This document shows, one piece after another, positions 1 to 6,168 of a DNA stretch of 6,505 bases. Each line of letters opens with the position of its first letter. The first letter of the stretch is position 1. The translations under genes and the position numbers were made by a program. Under the pieces are notes generated by a model. The model did not search any database, was not told where the DNA came from, and saw only the letters and a list, made by a program, of their open reading frames with translations. The DNA is from Pseudomonadota bacterium (lineage in GTDB: Bacteria > Desulfobacterota > Desulfobulbia > Desulfobulbales > Desulfobulbaceae): the NCBI GenBank assembly GCA_009778235.1, contig WRKE01000196.1, forward strand, positions 1-6,505, in the 5' to 3' direction.

Positions 1-4
1 GAGG

Positions 5-616
5 GTGAGCAGTGAGTTGCTGACCAAGGAGCAGGTCCTGCGGCAACTGGCCACGCGGCTCGACGACGACACGCTCAAGCGGATTTTCCCTGACCAGCAT
101 CCCGATGACATTCGGGGCCTGCTCCGAGGACGCCCGCCGGCACAAACAAAAACTCTTGCGCCGGTCGCGCCAATCGCCCGGAACACGCCAGCCCATCAGG
201 CGGCATCCGGATGTCGTTGCCGCCTGTTCACCGACGGCGCTTCCCGCGGCAATCCCGGACAGGCCGGGGCCGGGGCGCTCCTCCTAGGCGAGCAGGGCGA
301 GGAGCTGGCAGCCTGCTCGGTGTATCTCGGCACCTGCACCAACAATGTCGCCGAGTACAAGGCCCTGCTCGTCGGCCTTGAGGAGGCACAGCGTCAAGGA
401 TGCGGCCAGTTGGCCATTTTTTTGGATTCGGAATTGATCGTCCGCCAGGTCCAAGGGCGCTACAAGGTCAAAAACGAAACGCTTCTGCCTCTTTTTCGCC
501 AGGTGCGGGAGTGGCTGGACCGGTTCGAATCGTGGACGATCGCCCATGTGCCCCGGGCGCAGAACGCCCGGGCCGACCAATTGGCCAACCAGGGCATCGA
601 CCGGCGGCACGACTGA
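5..616 (+). CDS. rnhA: Ribonuclease H (RNase HI family) with a short N-terminal extension
   Basis: This 203-residue cytoplasmic enzyme should cleave the RNA strand of RNA-DNA hybrids, for example R-loops and replication primers. The RNase H fold covers about residues 70-200. The four acidic catalytic residues are visible: D77 in FTDGASRGNPG, E117 in NNVAEYKAL, D141 in FLDSELIV and D191 in ARADQLAN. H181 lies ten residues before D191, like the catalytic-loop histidine of E. coli RNase HI. The NNVAEY and HVPRAQN-x-RAD wording resembles the archaeal/Bacillus-type branch more than E. coli RnhA. Residues 1-45 form a probably helical region followed by a Pro/Ala linker; this is not the hybrid-binding domain of eukaryotic RNase H1. 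The start is uncertain: GTG at 5 has no visible upstream site because the window begins there, and TTG at 17 with GAGG at 1-4 is an alternative. The symbol is by family and could differ. rnpB follows 37 bases downstream. Confidence 0.9.
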   Translation: MSSELLTKEQVLRQLATRLDDDTLKRIFPDQHPDDIRGLLRGRPPAQTKTLAPVAPIARNTPAHQAASGCRCRLFTDGASRGNPGQAGAGALLLGEQGEELAACSVYLGTCTNNVAEYKALLVGLEEAQRQGCGQLAIFLDSELIVRQVQGRYKVKNETLLPLFRQVREWLDRFESWTIAHVPRAQNARADQLANQGIDRRHD

Positions 617-653
617 CATCGGCCCTGACTCCGGGGCTGGCGGTGCAGGATAT

Positions 654-1021
654 GGGGGGTGAATGCATGATCGCTCCGGCGCAGGCCGGAGAGGAAAGTC
701 CGAACACCGGAGGGCGCGGTGGTTCGTAACGCGAACACCGGGAAACCGGGGGAAAGTGCCACAGAAAAGACACCGCCGATGGGGCGCGTCAGTGCTCACA
801 GGCAAGGTTGAAATGGCGAGGTAAAAGCTCACCGCCCCCATGGCGACATGGGGGGCAGGGCAAACCCCACCGGGTGCAAGACCAAATAGGGAGGCGTTTG
901 AGGGCGGCCCGTCCGAAGCCTCCGGGTAGGTTGCATGAGATGTCGGGCGACCGGCATCCTAGAGAAATGATCATGGTCCGTCCTCGGACGGAAACAAAAT
1001 TCGGCTTACAATTCACCCTCC
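654..1021 (+). ncRNA. rnpB: RNase P RNA, bacterial class A
   Basis: This is the catalytic RNA of ribonuclease P, which removes 5' leaders from pre-tRNAs together with the RnpA protein. The end-closing helix P1 is visible as 654-664 pairing with 1011-1021 (11 bp, one G-U), which sets the ends and gives about 368 nt, close to E. coli M1 RNA. A compact P3 hairpin is at 674-691 (7 bp). The core GAGGAAAGTCC is at 691-701. Helix P4 forms between 696-704 and 1000-1007, with the universally conserved bulged U at 699. The inner P4 pairs CCGAA/TTCGG replace E. coli CCGGG/CCCGG by compensating changes. Other hallmarks are CAGAAAAGACACCGCC near 761, a GCGA-capped hairpin at 835-854, GCAAGACCAAATAGG at 876-890, and AGAGAAATGA at 961-970. 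It lies between rnhA and ispDF. I do not see a convincing promoter in 617-653, so it may be read from within or before rnhA. Confidence 0.97.
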
Positions 1022-1029
1022 TTTTTTTC
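1011..1029 (+). terminator. Possible terminator: 3' strand of RNase P P1 plus T7 tract
   Basis: The 3' strand of the RNase P P1 helix is followed immediately by seven Ts (1022-1028). A short hairpin (CCGTC/GACGG, about 978-991) precedes it by roughly 20 bases. The P1 helix plus T tract could end rnpB transcription, but P1 closes a whole 368-nt RNA rather than a local hairpin, so termination may be incomplete. The ispDF start codon lies at 1030, so this tract is also the entire space before that gene. Confidence 0.45.
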
Positions 1030-2235
1030 GTGAACAGCAACACCTTCCCCCTGCCACCCGCCGGGGTCGTCATTCCGGCCGGCGGTACCGGCTCCCGTTT
1101 CGGCCATAGCCAACCCAAGCAGTTTTTTGAGTTGGCCGGCCTCCCCATCCTGGTTCGGACCTGCCAGGCCTTTTTCGCGGTGGAGGCCATCCGGACCGTG
1201 GTGGTGGCGGCCCCAGCCGATTATCTCCACCACACCACCAGCCTGCTGCACGCCCACCTGTCGGCCCCTTACCGCGACCGGCTGCGCATCACCGCCGGTG
1301 GAGCCACCCGCCAGGATTCGGTCCAGGCCGGTCTGGGGCAACTTCCCCCTGAAATAGAATTGGTGCTGGTCCATGACGCCGCCCGGCCCTTGGTGGATCC
1401 GGCAACCATCCTCCGCTGTCTGGAGGGAGCGGCCCGCTTTGGTGCGGTCATCGCCGCGGTGCCGGTCAAAGACACCCTGAAACGGGTCGACCATGATGGT
1501 TTGATCATGGCAACGGTCGACCGCAGCCATCTCTGGCAGGCGCAAACCCCTCAGGCGGCCCAGCGGCACCTGCTGGAGGCGGCCTTTGCCGCCGCGCACC
1601 GCACCGGCCTGGTCGGCACCGACGAAGCCTCGCTTCTGGAGGCGGCCAATATTCCCGTGCAGGTGGTCGCGGGCAGCGAAGGCAACGGCAAGATCACCCA
1701 TCCTGAGGATTTGCGGGTGGCGGCAGCCCTGGCCGCCGGGGAGGAGAGCATGAAAATTGGCCACGGGTTTGACGCCCACCGGTTGGTGAGCGGCCGTCAA
1801 CTGATTCTCGGCGGCGTGAACATAGGGTATGAGCTGGGCCTTGCGGGCCATTCCGATGCCGACGTCGTGACCCATGCCCTGATCGACGCGCTGCTCGGTG
1901 CCTTAGGGGCCGGCGATATCGGCCGCCATTTTCCCGATACCGATCCGCAATACCAGGGGATCGATAGCCTGCTCCTGCTGAGCCGGGTCGGCAACCTGGT
2001 TCGGCAGCAGGGCTTTCGGCTGGGCAACGCGGATATCACCATTGTCTGCCAGCGGCCCAGATTGGCGCCCTATCTTGCCGCCATGGCGAGCAATCTGGCC
2101 AGATGTTGCGCCTCTGACCCCGCCGCGGTCAACATCAAGGCAACCACCACGGAAAAAATGGGATATACCGGACGGGGCGAGGGTATTGCCGCCCATGCCG
2201 TTGTCCTGCTGAGGTCAAATCATGGATGTGCATAG
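1030..2235 (+). CDS. ispDF: Bifunctional IspDF: MEP cytidylyltransferase / MEcPP synthase
   Basis: A fused two-step enzyme of the non-mevalonate isoprenoid pathway, 401 residues from GTG 1030. IspD transfers CMP from CTP to methylerythritol 4-phosphate; IspF makes the cyclic diphosphate from the phosphorylated product (IspE acts between them). The IspD half (about 1-235) shows AGGTGSRFG (17-25) with K30, GATRQDSV (91-98), VHDAARP (114-120), PVKDTLK (145-151), QTPQ (172-175) and GKITHPED (220-227). The IspF half starts at M241 and shows metal ligands D248 and H250 in GFDAHRL, H274 in GHSDADVV, FPDTDP (301-306) and TTTEKMGYTGRGEGI (372-386). The frame is open upstream into rnpB, but homology begins only after codon 1030. 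GTG 1030 has no Shine-Dalgarno; in-frame ATGs at 967 and 973 lie inside rnpB. The gene overlaps the next one by 14 bases. IspDF fusions are known in several proteobacterial groups. Confidence 0.95.
   Translation: MNSNTFPLPPAGVVIPAGGTGSRFGHSQPKQFFELAGLPILVRTCQAFFAVEAIRTVVVAAPADYLHHTTSLLHAHLSAPYRDRLRITAGGATRQDSVQAGLGQLPPEIELVLVHDAARPLVDPATILRCLEGAARFGAVIAAVPVKDTLKRVDHDGLIMATVDRSHLWQAQTPQAAQRHLLEAAFAAAHRTGLVGTDEASLLEAANIPVQVVAGSEGNGKITHPEDLRVAAALAAGEESMKIGHGFDAHRLVSGRQLILGGVNIGYELGLAGHSDADVVTHALIDALLGALGAGDIGRHFPDTDPQYQGIDSLLLLSRVGNLVRQQGFRLGNADITIVCQRPRLAPYLAAMASNLARCCASDPAAVNIKATTTEKMGYTGRGEGIAAHAVVLLRSNHGCA
1739..1752 (+). promoter_or_regulatory. Internal ribosome-binding site and ATG at the IspD/IspF junction
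   Basis: Within ispDF, a purine-rich GGGGAGGAG (1738-1746) lies three bases before an in-frame ATG at 1750. That ATG is exactly where free-standing IspF proteins begin (MKIGHGFDAHR). It could permit separate translation of IspF from the fused message. The spacing is on the short side, so activity is not certain. Confidence 0.4.
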
Positions 2236-3367
2236 AGAACGGCTGGCCGCTACCTTCACCGAACTCTGCGAAATCGACAGCCCTTCCCGCCGGGAAGGGC
2301 GCATCTCGCAGCGGTTGCAACAGATTTTCCGCGAGCTTAACGCCACGGAAATCATCGAGGACGACTCCACCGCCCACACCGGTTCGGAATGCGGCAATCT
2401 GATCATTCGCTTTGCCGGCACCCTCAAGCTCACGCCGATCTTCTTCAACTGCCACATGGACACGGTCCAACCAGCCGAGGGCGTGCGGGTCAAGCGGACC
2501 GGCGACCTGTTCACCAGTGCCGGCGACACCATCCTGGGCAGCGACGACAAATCCGGCATCGCCGCCTGTATCGAGGCGATGCGGGTGGTGCGGGAGAGTG
2601 GACGGCCGCATCGGCCGGTGGAATTGGTGCTCACCACCTGCGAGGAGATCGGGCTGCTGGGGGCCAAGGCCCTGGATCCGGCCCTGGTGTGCGCCCGCGA
2701 GGGCTATGCGCTGGACTCCAGCGACTTTGGCCGGGTGGTGGTCCATGCCCCGGCGGCTAACCGGCTGACCATCACCGTCACCGGCGTGGCCGCCCATGCC
2801 GGCCTGCATCCGGAATGGGGGGTCAATGCGCTGATCCTTGCCGCTCAGGCCCTGGCCATGGTGCCCAATGGCCGGATCGACGAGGAAACCACCACCAACT
2901 TCGGCACCATTGAGGGTGGGACCGCCGCTAACATCGTGCCGGAGAAGGTGGTCATCAAGGGCGAAGTGCGTAGCCACTCGATGGCAAAACTCGAACAAAT
3001 GACCTGGAATATCAGCGAGATATTCACAGCGACGGTGGCGAACTGGGAGGATCCCACCGGATCGGCCAAGGGCACACCCACGGTTGACATCAAGGTTTTG
3101 CAGGACTATCCGGTGATGCAATTGCAGCGGGAAGATTCGGTGCTGAGGCGGGTTGCGGAGGCGGCCCGGTCCATTGGCCTTCAGCTCGATTTCGAACGGG
3201 CGGGCGGCGGTTCGGACGCCAATATTTTCAACGGCAACGGCCTGGCCACCGCGATCATTGCCACCGGCATGACCAACGTCCATTCCACCGCCGAGCAGGT
3301 GGAGTTGCAGGACATGGTCGACCTGACCCGGCTGCTCATCGCCCTGCTGACCGAACCGTCCTGCTGA
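2222..3367 (+). CDS. M20 family metallopeptidase, PepT-like
   Basis: A 381-residue cytoplasmic di-zinc aminopeptidase of the M20 family, most like the peptidase T-like (YqjE-type) subgroup. It probably removes N-terminal residues from short peptides; the true substrate cannot be read from sequence. The expected ligands and catalytic residues are present: H78 and D80 in NCHMDTV, D108 in GSDDKSG (bridging), E141 (general base) and E142 in TCEEIGLLGA, D165 in ALDSSDFG, and H354 in TNVHSTAEQV. The dimerization/lid domain lies at about 180-290, with GVAAHAG (188-194) as its usual opening. There is no signal peptide. The ATG at 2222 has GAGG at 2211-2214, seven bases upstream. It overlaps the 3' end of ispDF by 14 bases in another frame, so translational coupling is likely. 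There is no known functional link with isoprenoid synthesis. It ends Cys-UGA. Confidence 0.93.
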   Translation: MDVHRERLAATFTELCEIDSPSRREGRISQRLQQIFRELNATEIIEDDSTAHTGSECGNLIIRFAGTLKLTPIFFNCHMDTVQPAEGVRVKRTGDLFTSAGDTILGSDDKSGIAACIEAMRVVRESGRPHRPVELVLTTCEEIGLLGAKALDPALVCAREGYALDSSDFGRVVVHAPAANRLTITVTGVAAHAGLHPEWGVNALILAAQALAMVPNGRIDEETTTNFGTIEGGTAANIVPEKVVIKGEVRSHSMAKLEQMTWNISEIFTATVANWEDPTGSAKGTPTVDIKVLQDYPVMQLQREDSVLRRVAEAARSIGLQLDFERAGGGSDANIFNGNGLATAIIATGMTNVHSTAEQVELQDMVDLTRLLIALLTEPSC

Positions 3368-3446
3368 GCGGATCAGGTCGTTTTATATTTATTTTTTCAT
3401 TAAAATTCAATTTGTTGCCAATATGGATTGGCAAGAGAAAGTGCTA
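3368..3446. other. AT-rich intergenic gap between convergent genes
   Basis: This 79-base gap separates the ends of the peptidase gene (+) and selD (-). It is markedly richer in A and T than its neighbours. It holds a T-rich stretch (3380-3399) after the peptidase stop and one perfect hairpin at 3415-3434. Confidence 0.8.
3415..3434 (-). terminator. Hairpin between convergent genes, possible selD terminator
   Basis: A perfect 8-bp inverted repeat, TTGCCAAT and ATTGGCAA, with a 4-base loop, lies 13 bases past the selD stop. Read on the minus strand it is followed by an A/T-rich stretch but not by a clean run of Ts. On the plus strand it is followed by GAGAAAG. It is probably the end signal for selD and possibly also stops readthrough from the peptidase gene, but it is not a canonical intrinsic terminator in either direction. 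Confidence 0.4.
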
Positions 3447-4511
3447 TCAGGCCAGGCGGATCAGGCCAGGCTCGCCGGCCAGCACCTCGCCGATGACCCG
3501 GCATTCCGGCAGATAGCCCTGCCGGCCCAATTCATCTTGCAGCCGCATGGCAGCATCGCGCGTCATGGCCAGCAGCAGGCCGCCAGAGGTTTGGGGATCG
3601 TAGCCGAGCATTTCCAGGGAGCCCGTTTCGGCCGGGTCAAAACGGACCCACTGTTGATAATGGTCACGGTTACGGTAGGTCCCTTCGGGGATGATGCCCA
3701 CGTCGGCAAGACCAAGGGCTTGAGGCATGATCGGCAGCGCTTCCCGGTCAAGAACAATGGATACGCCCGAGGCTCTCGCCATCTCGTGCCCATGACCAAA
3801 GAGGCCGAACCCGGTGATGTCGGTGCAGCTGTGCACCCCGGAGAGCAGCGCCTCGTTGGCGACAATGATTTCCATGGGCAGGCGGTTGAGCGTGGCCAGC
3901 AGGTCGACCAGTTGGCGCTCGGTTGCCGCCGAAGCCAGGCCACCCTTGATCGCCGTGGCCAGGATGCCGGTTCCCAAAGGTTTGGTGAGGACCAGCACAT
4001 CTCCCGGCAGGGCGCCGCTGTTGCGCAGAACCCGTTGCGGGTGGACCAGGCCGGTGACCGATAGCCCGTATTTCAGCTCCGGATCCTCGATGGAATGACC
4101 ACCCACCAGCAGTGCCCCGGCCTCCCGGATAACGGCCAGCCCGCCTTCCAACACCCGCCGGAACACCGATGGGTCCATGGACTTGGCCGGGCAGGCCAGG
4201 ATGTTCATGCACAAAAGTGGCTTGCCGCCCATGGCATAGACATCAGAGAGGGAATTGGCAGCGGCAATCCGCCCGAAATCATAGGGATCGTCAACGATCG
4301 GGGTGAAAAAATCAACGGTCTGGATCAAGGCACAGTTGTCGTTGAGACGGTACACCCCGGCGTCGTCGCTGGTTTCGGTTCCCACAAGCAGATTGGGGTC
4401 GGTCGGCAGCTCAAGCCCGCACAATAATCGGCCCAGGTCCCCTGGACCCAGCTTGGCGGCTCAGCCTGCGGCCTTGACGGAGGCGGTCAGTTTGATGGGT
4501 GTGGTGGTCAT
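3447..4511 (-). CDS. selD: Selenide, water dikinase (selenophosphate synthetase), selenocysteine-containing
   Basis: SelD makes selenophosphate from selenide and ATP, the selenium donor for Sec-tRNA synthesis. The full gene starts at the ATG at 4511 (complement), with GAGG ten bases upstream (4522-4525). It encodes 354 residues if the in-frame TGA at 4463-4461 (codon 17) is read as selenocysteine. The resulting KAAGUAAKLGPGDL matches the SelD active-site loop, where E. coli has Cys17 and Lys20; U17 and K20 align exactly. A conventional ORF starts only at codon 30 (TTG) and loses this loop. Other family motifs are ETSDDAGVY (46-54), TVDFFTPIVDDP (65-76), NSLSDVYAMGG (86-96) and, further on, GGHSIEDPELKYG, TDITGFGLFGHGHEM and PQTSGGLL, so the ATP/Mg site is intact. 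A candidate SECIS hairpin is at 4451-4433. The gene ends with tandem stops TGA TAG. It is divergent from purF; no selA, selB or tRNA-Sec is in the window. Confidence 0.95.
4433..4463 (-). promoter_or_regulatory. UGA-Sec codon and candidate bacterial SECIS element
   Basis: After the recoded UGA (4463-4461) there is a 9-base spacer. An 8-bp stem follows: 4451-4444 pairs with 4440-4433, including two G-U pairs, around a 3-base AGG loop (4443-4441). Bacterial SECIS elements lie inside the coding sequence just 3' of the UGA. They need an apical loop with an early G at about this distance, and bind SelB. The stem is seen in the sequence; SelB recognition is inferred. Confidence 0.65.
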
Positions 4512-4580
4512 GTTTTCTGCGCCTCAGGGCATGCTGAAATTGTGGTGTGATTTTATTCTCTCAAGCTACCCGATATTTTA

Positions 4581-4610
4581 TTGAAAAAAAACGTGTAATC
4601 TGGTTGTAAA
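4581..4610 (+). promoter_or_regulatory. Weak candidate purF promoter
   Basis: TTGAAA (4581-4586) is separated by 18 bases from TGTAAA (4605-4610), a fair -35 and a 4-of-6 match to the -10 consensus, in the AT-rich part of the intergenic region. Transcription from here would begin near 4617 and would include the downstream hairpin in the leader. The match is only moderate, so this is tentative. Confidence 0.25.
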
Positions 4611-4643
4611 TAATCTTTGTACAAGGCGGATCGACCAAAATAC

Positions 4644-4680
4644 AGGCACAAGGAATCGTTCTTTGTGCCTTTCGGTTTTT
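4644..4680 (+). terminator. Terminator-like hairpin in the purF leader (possible attenuator)
   Basis: A 12-bp stem (4644-4655 with 4659-4670, one G-U) is closed by a TCG loop, followed by TTTCGG and five Ts (4676-4680). It lies 32 bases before the purF start codon and after the only promoter candidate. It therefore either stops unrelated upstream transcription or attenuates purF. Read on the minus strand, the following sequence has only a short T run, so plus-strand action fits better. Confidence 0.55.
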
Positions 4681-4711
4681 GACGCATCCGACACCATGAT
4701 AGGCAAACACT

Positions 4712-6142
4712 ATGAACACCTTTGCAACGGACCAGCAATTTTCGGACAAACCCCGGCATGAATGCGGGATTTGCGGAGTTTACGGCCATCAGGACGCGGC
4801 CAAACTCGTCTACTTCGGCCTGTACGCCCTCCAGCATCGCGGCCAGGAGTCCGCCGGCATTGTCGCCGGTGACGGCAAGAAGGTTTTGATTCATAAAGAT
4901 ATGGGCCTGGTGGCCGATGTCTTCAGCGAACGGACCCTGCAACGGCTCCCCGGCCACCTGGCCACCGGCCATGTCCGCTATTCCACCACCGGGCAGTCGG
5001 ATATGATCAATATGCAGCCGTTCATGGCCACCCATAAAGGCATGCCGCTCTGCGTCGCCCACAACGGCAATATGGTCAACTCCATCGCCCTGCGGCGCCA
5101 CCTGGAGCAAAAAGGGTCGATTTTCCAAACCACCATGGACAGCGAGATCGTCATCCATCTGATGGTGCGCCACCTGGACCGGGGCCTGCAAGAGGCGATC
5201 AAAACCACTTTTTCTTGCATCCAGGGTGCCTATTCCCTGTTGCTCATGACCCAGGATACCATGATCGCGGTCCGCGACTCCAACGGCTTCCACCCGCTCT
5301 GTCTCGGGGCGCTCGATGGCGGTGCCTACGTAGTCGCCTCCGAAACCTGTGCCCTTGACCTGATCGAGGCCGAATACATCCGCGATATCGAGCCGGGCGA
5401 GGTGCTGATCATCAACGAGCAGGGGTTGACCTCGCTTTTTCCTTGGGCACCGACCCGCAAAAGCTATTGTATTTTCGAGCATGTCTATTTTGCCCGGCCG
5501 GACAGCAACGTCTTTGGCTTCAACGTCTATGCCGCCCGCAAGCGGATGGGCGAAATCCTGGCCAAGGAGGCGAAAATTAAGGCCGATTTCGTCATGCCCT
5601 TTCCGGATTCGGGCAACTATGCGGCCATCGGATATTCGAGCGCCTCGGGCATCCCTCTGGAGATGGGGATGATCCGCAACCACTATGTCGGCCGCACCTT
5701 CATTCAACCGACCCAGTCGATGCGCGATTTCTCGGTACGGGTCAAGCTCAATCCGGTCCGTTCCCTGTTGCAGGGCAAGCGGGTGATCATCGTCGAGGAT
5801 TCGATCGTCCGCGGGACCACCGGCCGCAGCCGGGTCAAGTCGCTGCGCCATGCCGGCGCCACCGAGGTCCATATGGTTGTCAGTTGCCCCCCGACCCGCC
5901 ACGCCTGTTATTACGGCATTGATTTTCCTTCCAGCGATCAGTTGATTGCCTCCGGCAACACGGTGGAGGCCATCCGCGACTATCTCGGCCTTGATTCGCT
6001 GCATTATCTGAGCAAAGAAGGGTTGGTCGAAGCAACAGGCCTGTCGGAGGACCACTTCTGTCTGGCCTGTTTCACCGGCGAGTACCCGGTCGAGCCGGAC
6101 AAGAATTTCACCAAGGAGGCCTTTTCCGGCTGCGGTTGCTGA
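4712..6142 (+). CDS. purF: Amidophosphoribosyltransferase (glutamine PRPP amidotransferase)
   Basis: This 476-residue cytoplasmic enzyme catalyses the first committed step of purine synthesis: PRPP plus glutamine gives phosphoribosylamine. The N-terminal Ntn glutaminase domain follows a 17-residue propeptide; removal would expose C18 in ECGICGVYGH as the nucleophile. R90 lies in HVRYSTTG and the oxyanion region in AHNGNMVN (116-123). The PRPP-binding loop is VIIVEDSIVRGTT (358-370) in the C-terminal phosphoribosyltransferase domain. Cysteines suited to a 4Fe-4S cluster are C253, C399, C450 and C453. Counted from the mature N-terminus, C253 and C399 become 236 and 382, as in the B. subtilis enzyme, so this is the oxygen-sensitive Fe-S type with a propeptide and not the E. 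coli type. The ATG at 4712 has only a weak AGG eight bases upstream (4701-4703). The C-terminus is Cys-rich (FSGCGC). It appears to stand alone, with a possible attenuator in its leader. Confidence 0.97.
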   Translation: MNTFATDQQFSDKPRHECGICGVYGHQDAAKLVYFGLYALQHRGQESAGIVAGDGKKVLIHKDMGLVADVFSERTLQRLPGHLATGHVRYSTTGQSDMINMQPFMATHKGMPLCVAHNGNMVNSIALRRHLEQKGSIFQTTMDSEIVIHLMVRHLDRGLQEAIKTTFSCIQGAYSLLLMTQDTMIAVRDSNGFHPLCLGALDGGAYVVASETCALDLIEAEYIRDIEPGEVLIINEQGLTSLFPWAPTRKSYCIFEHVYFARPDSNVFGFNVYAARKRMGEILAKEAKIKADFVMPFPDSGNYAAIGYSSASGIPLEMGMIRNHYVGRTFIQPTQSMRDFSVRVKLNPVRSLLQGKRVIIVEDSIVRGTTGRSRVKSLRHAGATEVHMVVSCPPTRHACYYGIDFPSSDQLIASGNTVEAIRDYLGLDSLHYLSKEGLVEATGLSEDHFCLACFTGEYPVEPDKNFTKEAFSGCGC

Positions 6143-6168
6143 TCACCTGTGGTGCGTTGAGCTTTTTT
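6138..6168 (+). terminator. Weak candidate purF terminator
   Basis: CACC (6144-6147) pairs with GGTG (6151-6154), and outer GCT (6138-6140) can pair with AGC (6160-6162) across an internal loop. Six Ts follow directly (6163-6168). It overlaps the purF stop codon. The stem is short and interrupted, so efficiency is doubtful. Confidence 0.35.

Larger units (their letters stand above)
4512..4711. other. Divergent intergenic region, selD / purF
   Basis: These 200 bases lie between the starts of selD (-) and purF (+) and must hold both promoters. The middle (about 4565-4620) is AT-rich. I see the selD ribosome site, a weak promoter candidate for purF, an 8-base palindrome TTGTACAA (4617-4624) and a strong hairpin (4644-4670). 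I could not pick a convincing selD promoter. Confidence 0.75.

Noticed and set aside
808..1029. Upstream extension of the ispDF reading frame starting at 808
   Set aside because: This part is RNase P RNA, and the translated product has no IspD similarity before about codon 1030. The frame is simply open through the RNA gene.
2135..3283. 382-residue open frame on the minus strand
   Set aside because: It is antisense to the M20 peptidase gene, which has complete catalytic residues and a ribosome site.
3362..3400. Recoding of the Cys-UGA ends of the peptidase and PurF as selenocysteine
   Set aside because: Both genes end in TGC TGA in a Sec-using organism. However, readthrough would add only 12 and 6 residues respectively before a true stop, no SECIS-like stem follows, and both proteins are already full length.
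3423..4064. 213-residue open frame on the plus strand
   Set aside because: It is antisense to selD and starts in the hairpin between the convergent genes. No ribosome site or recognisable motif is present.
4696..4711. Alternative ATG at 4696 for purF
   Set aside because: It is out of frame with purF, whose propeptide and nucleophile Cys are well placed from the ATG at 4712.
4553..6055. 500-residue open frame on the minus strand
   Set aside because: It is antisense to purF, whose motifs are unmistakable. Long antisense frames are expected in GC-rich DNA, and this product resembles no known family.
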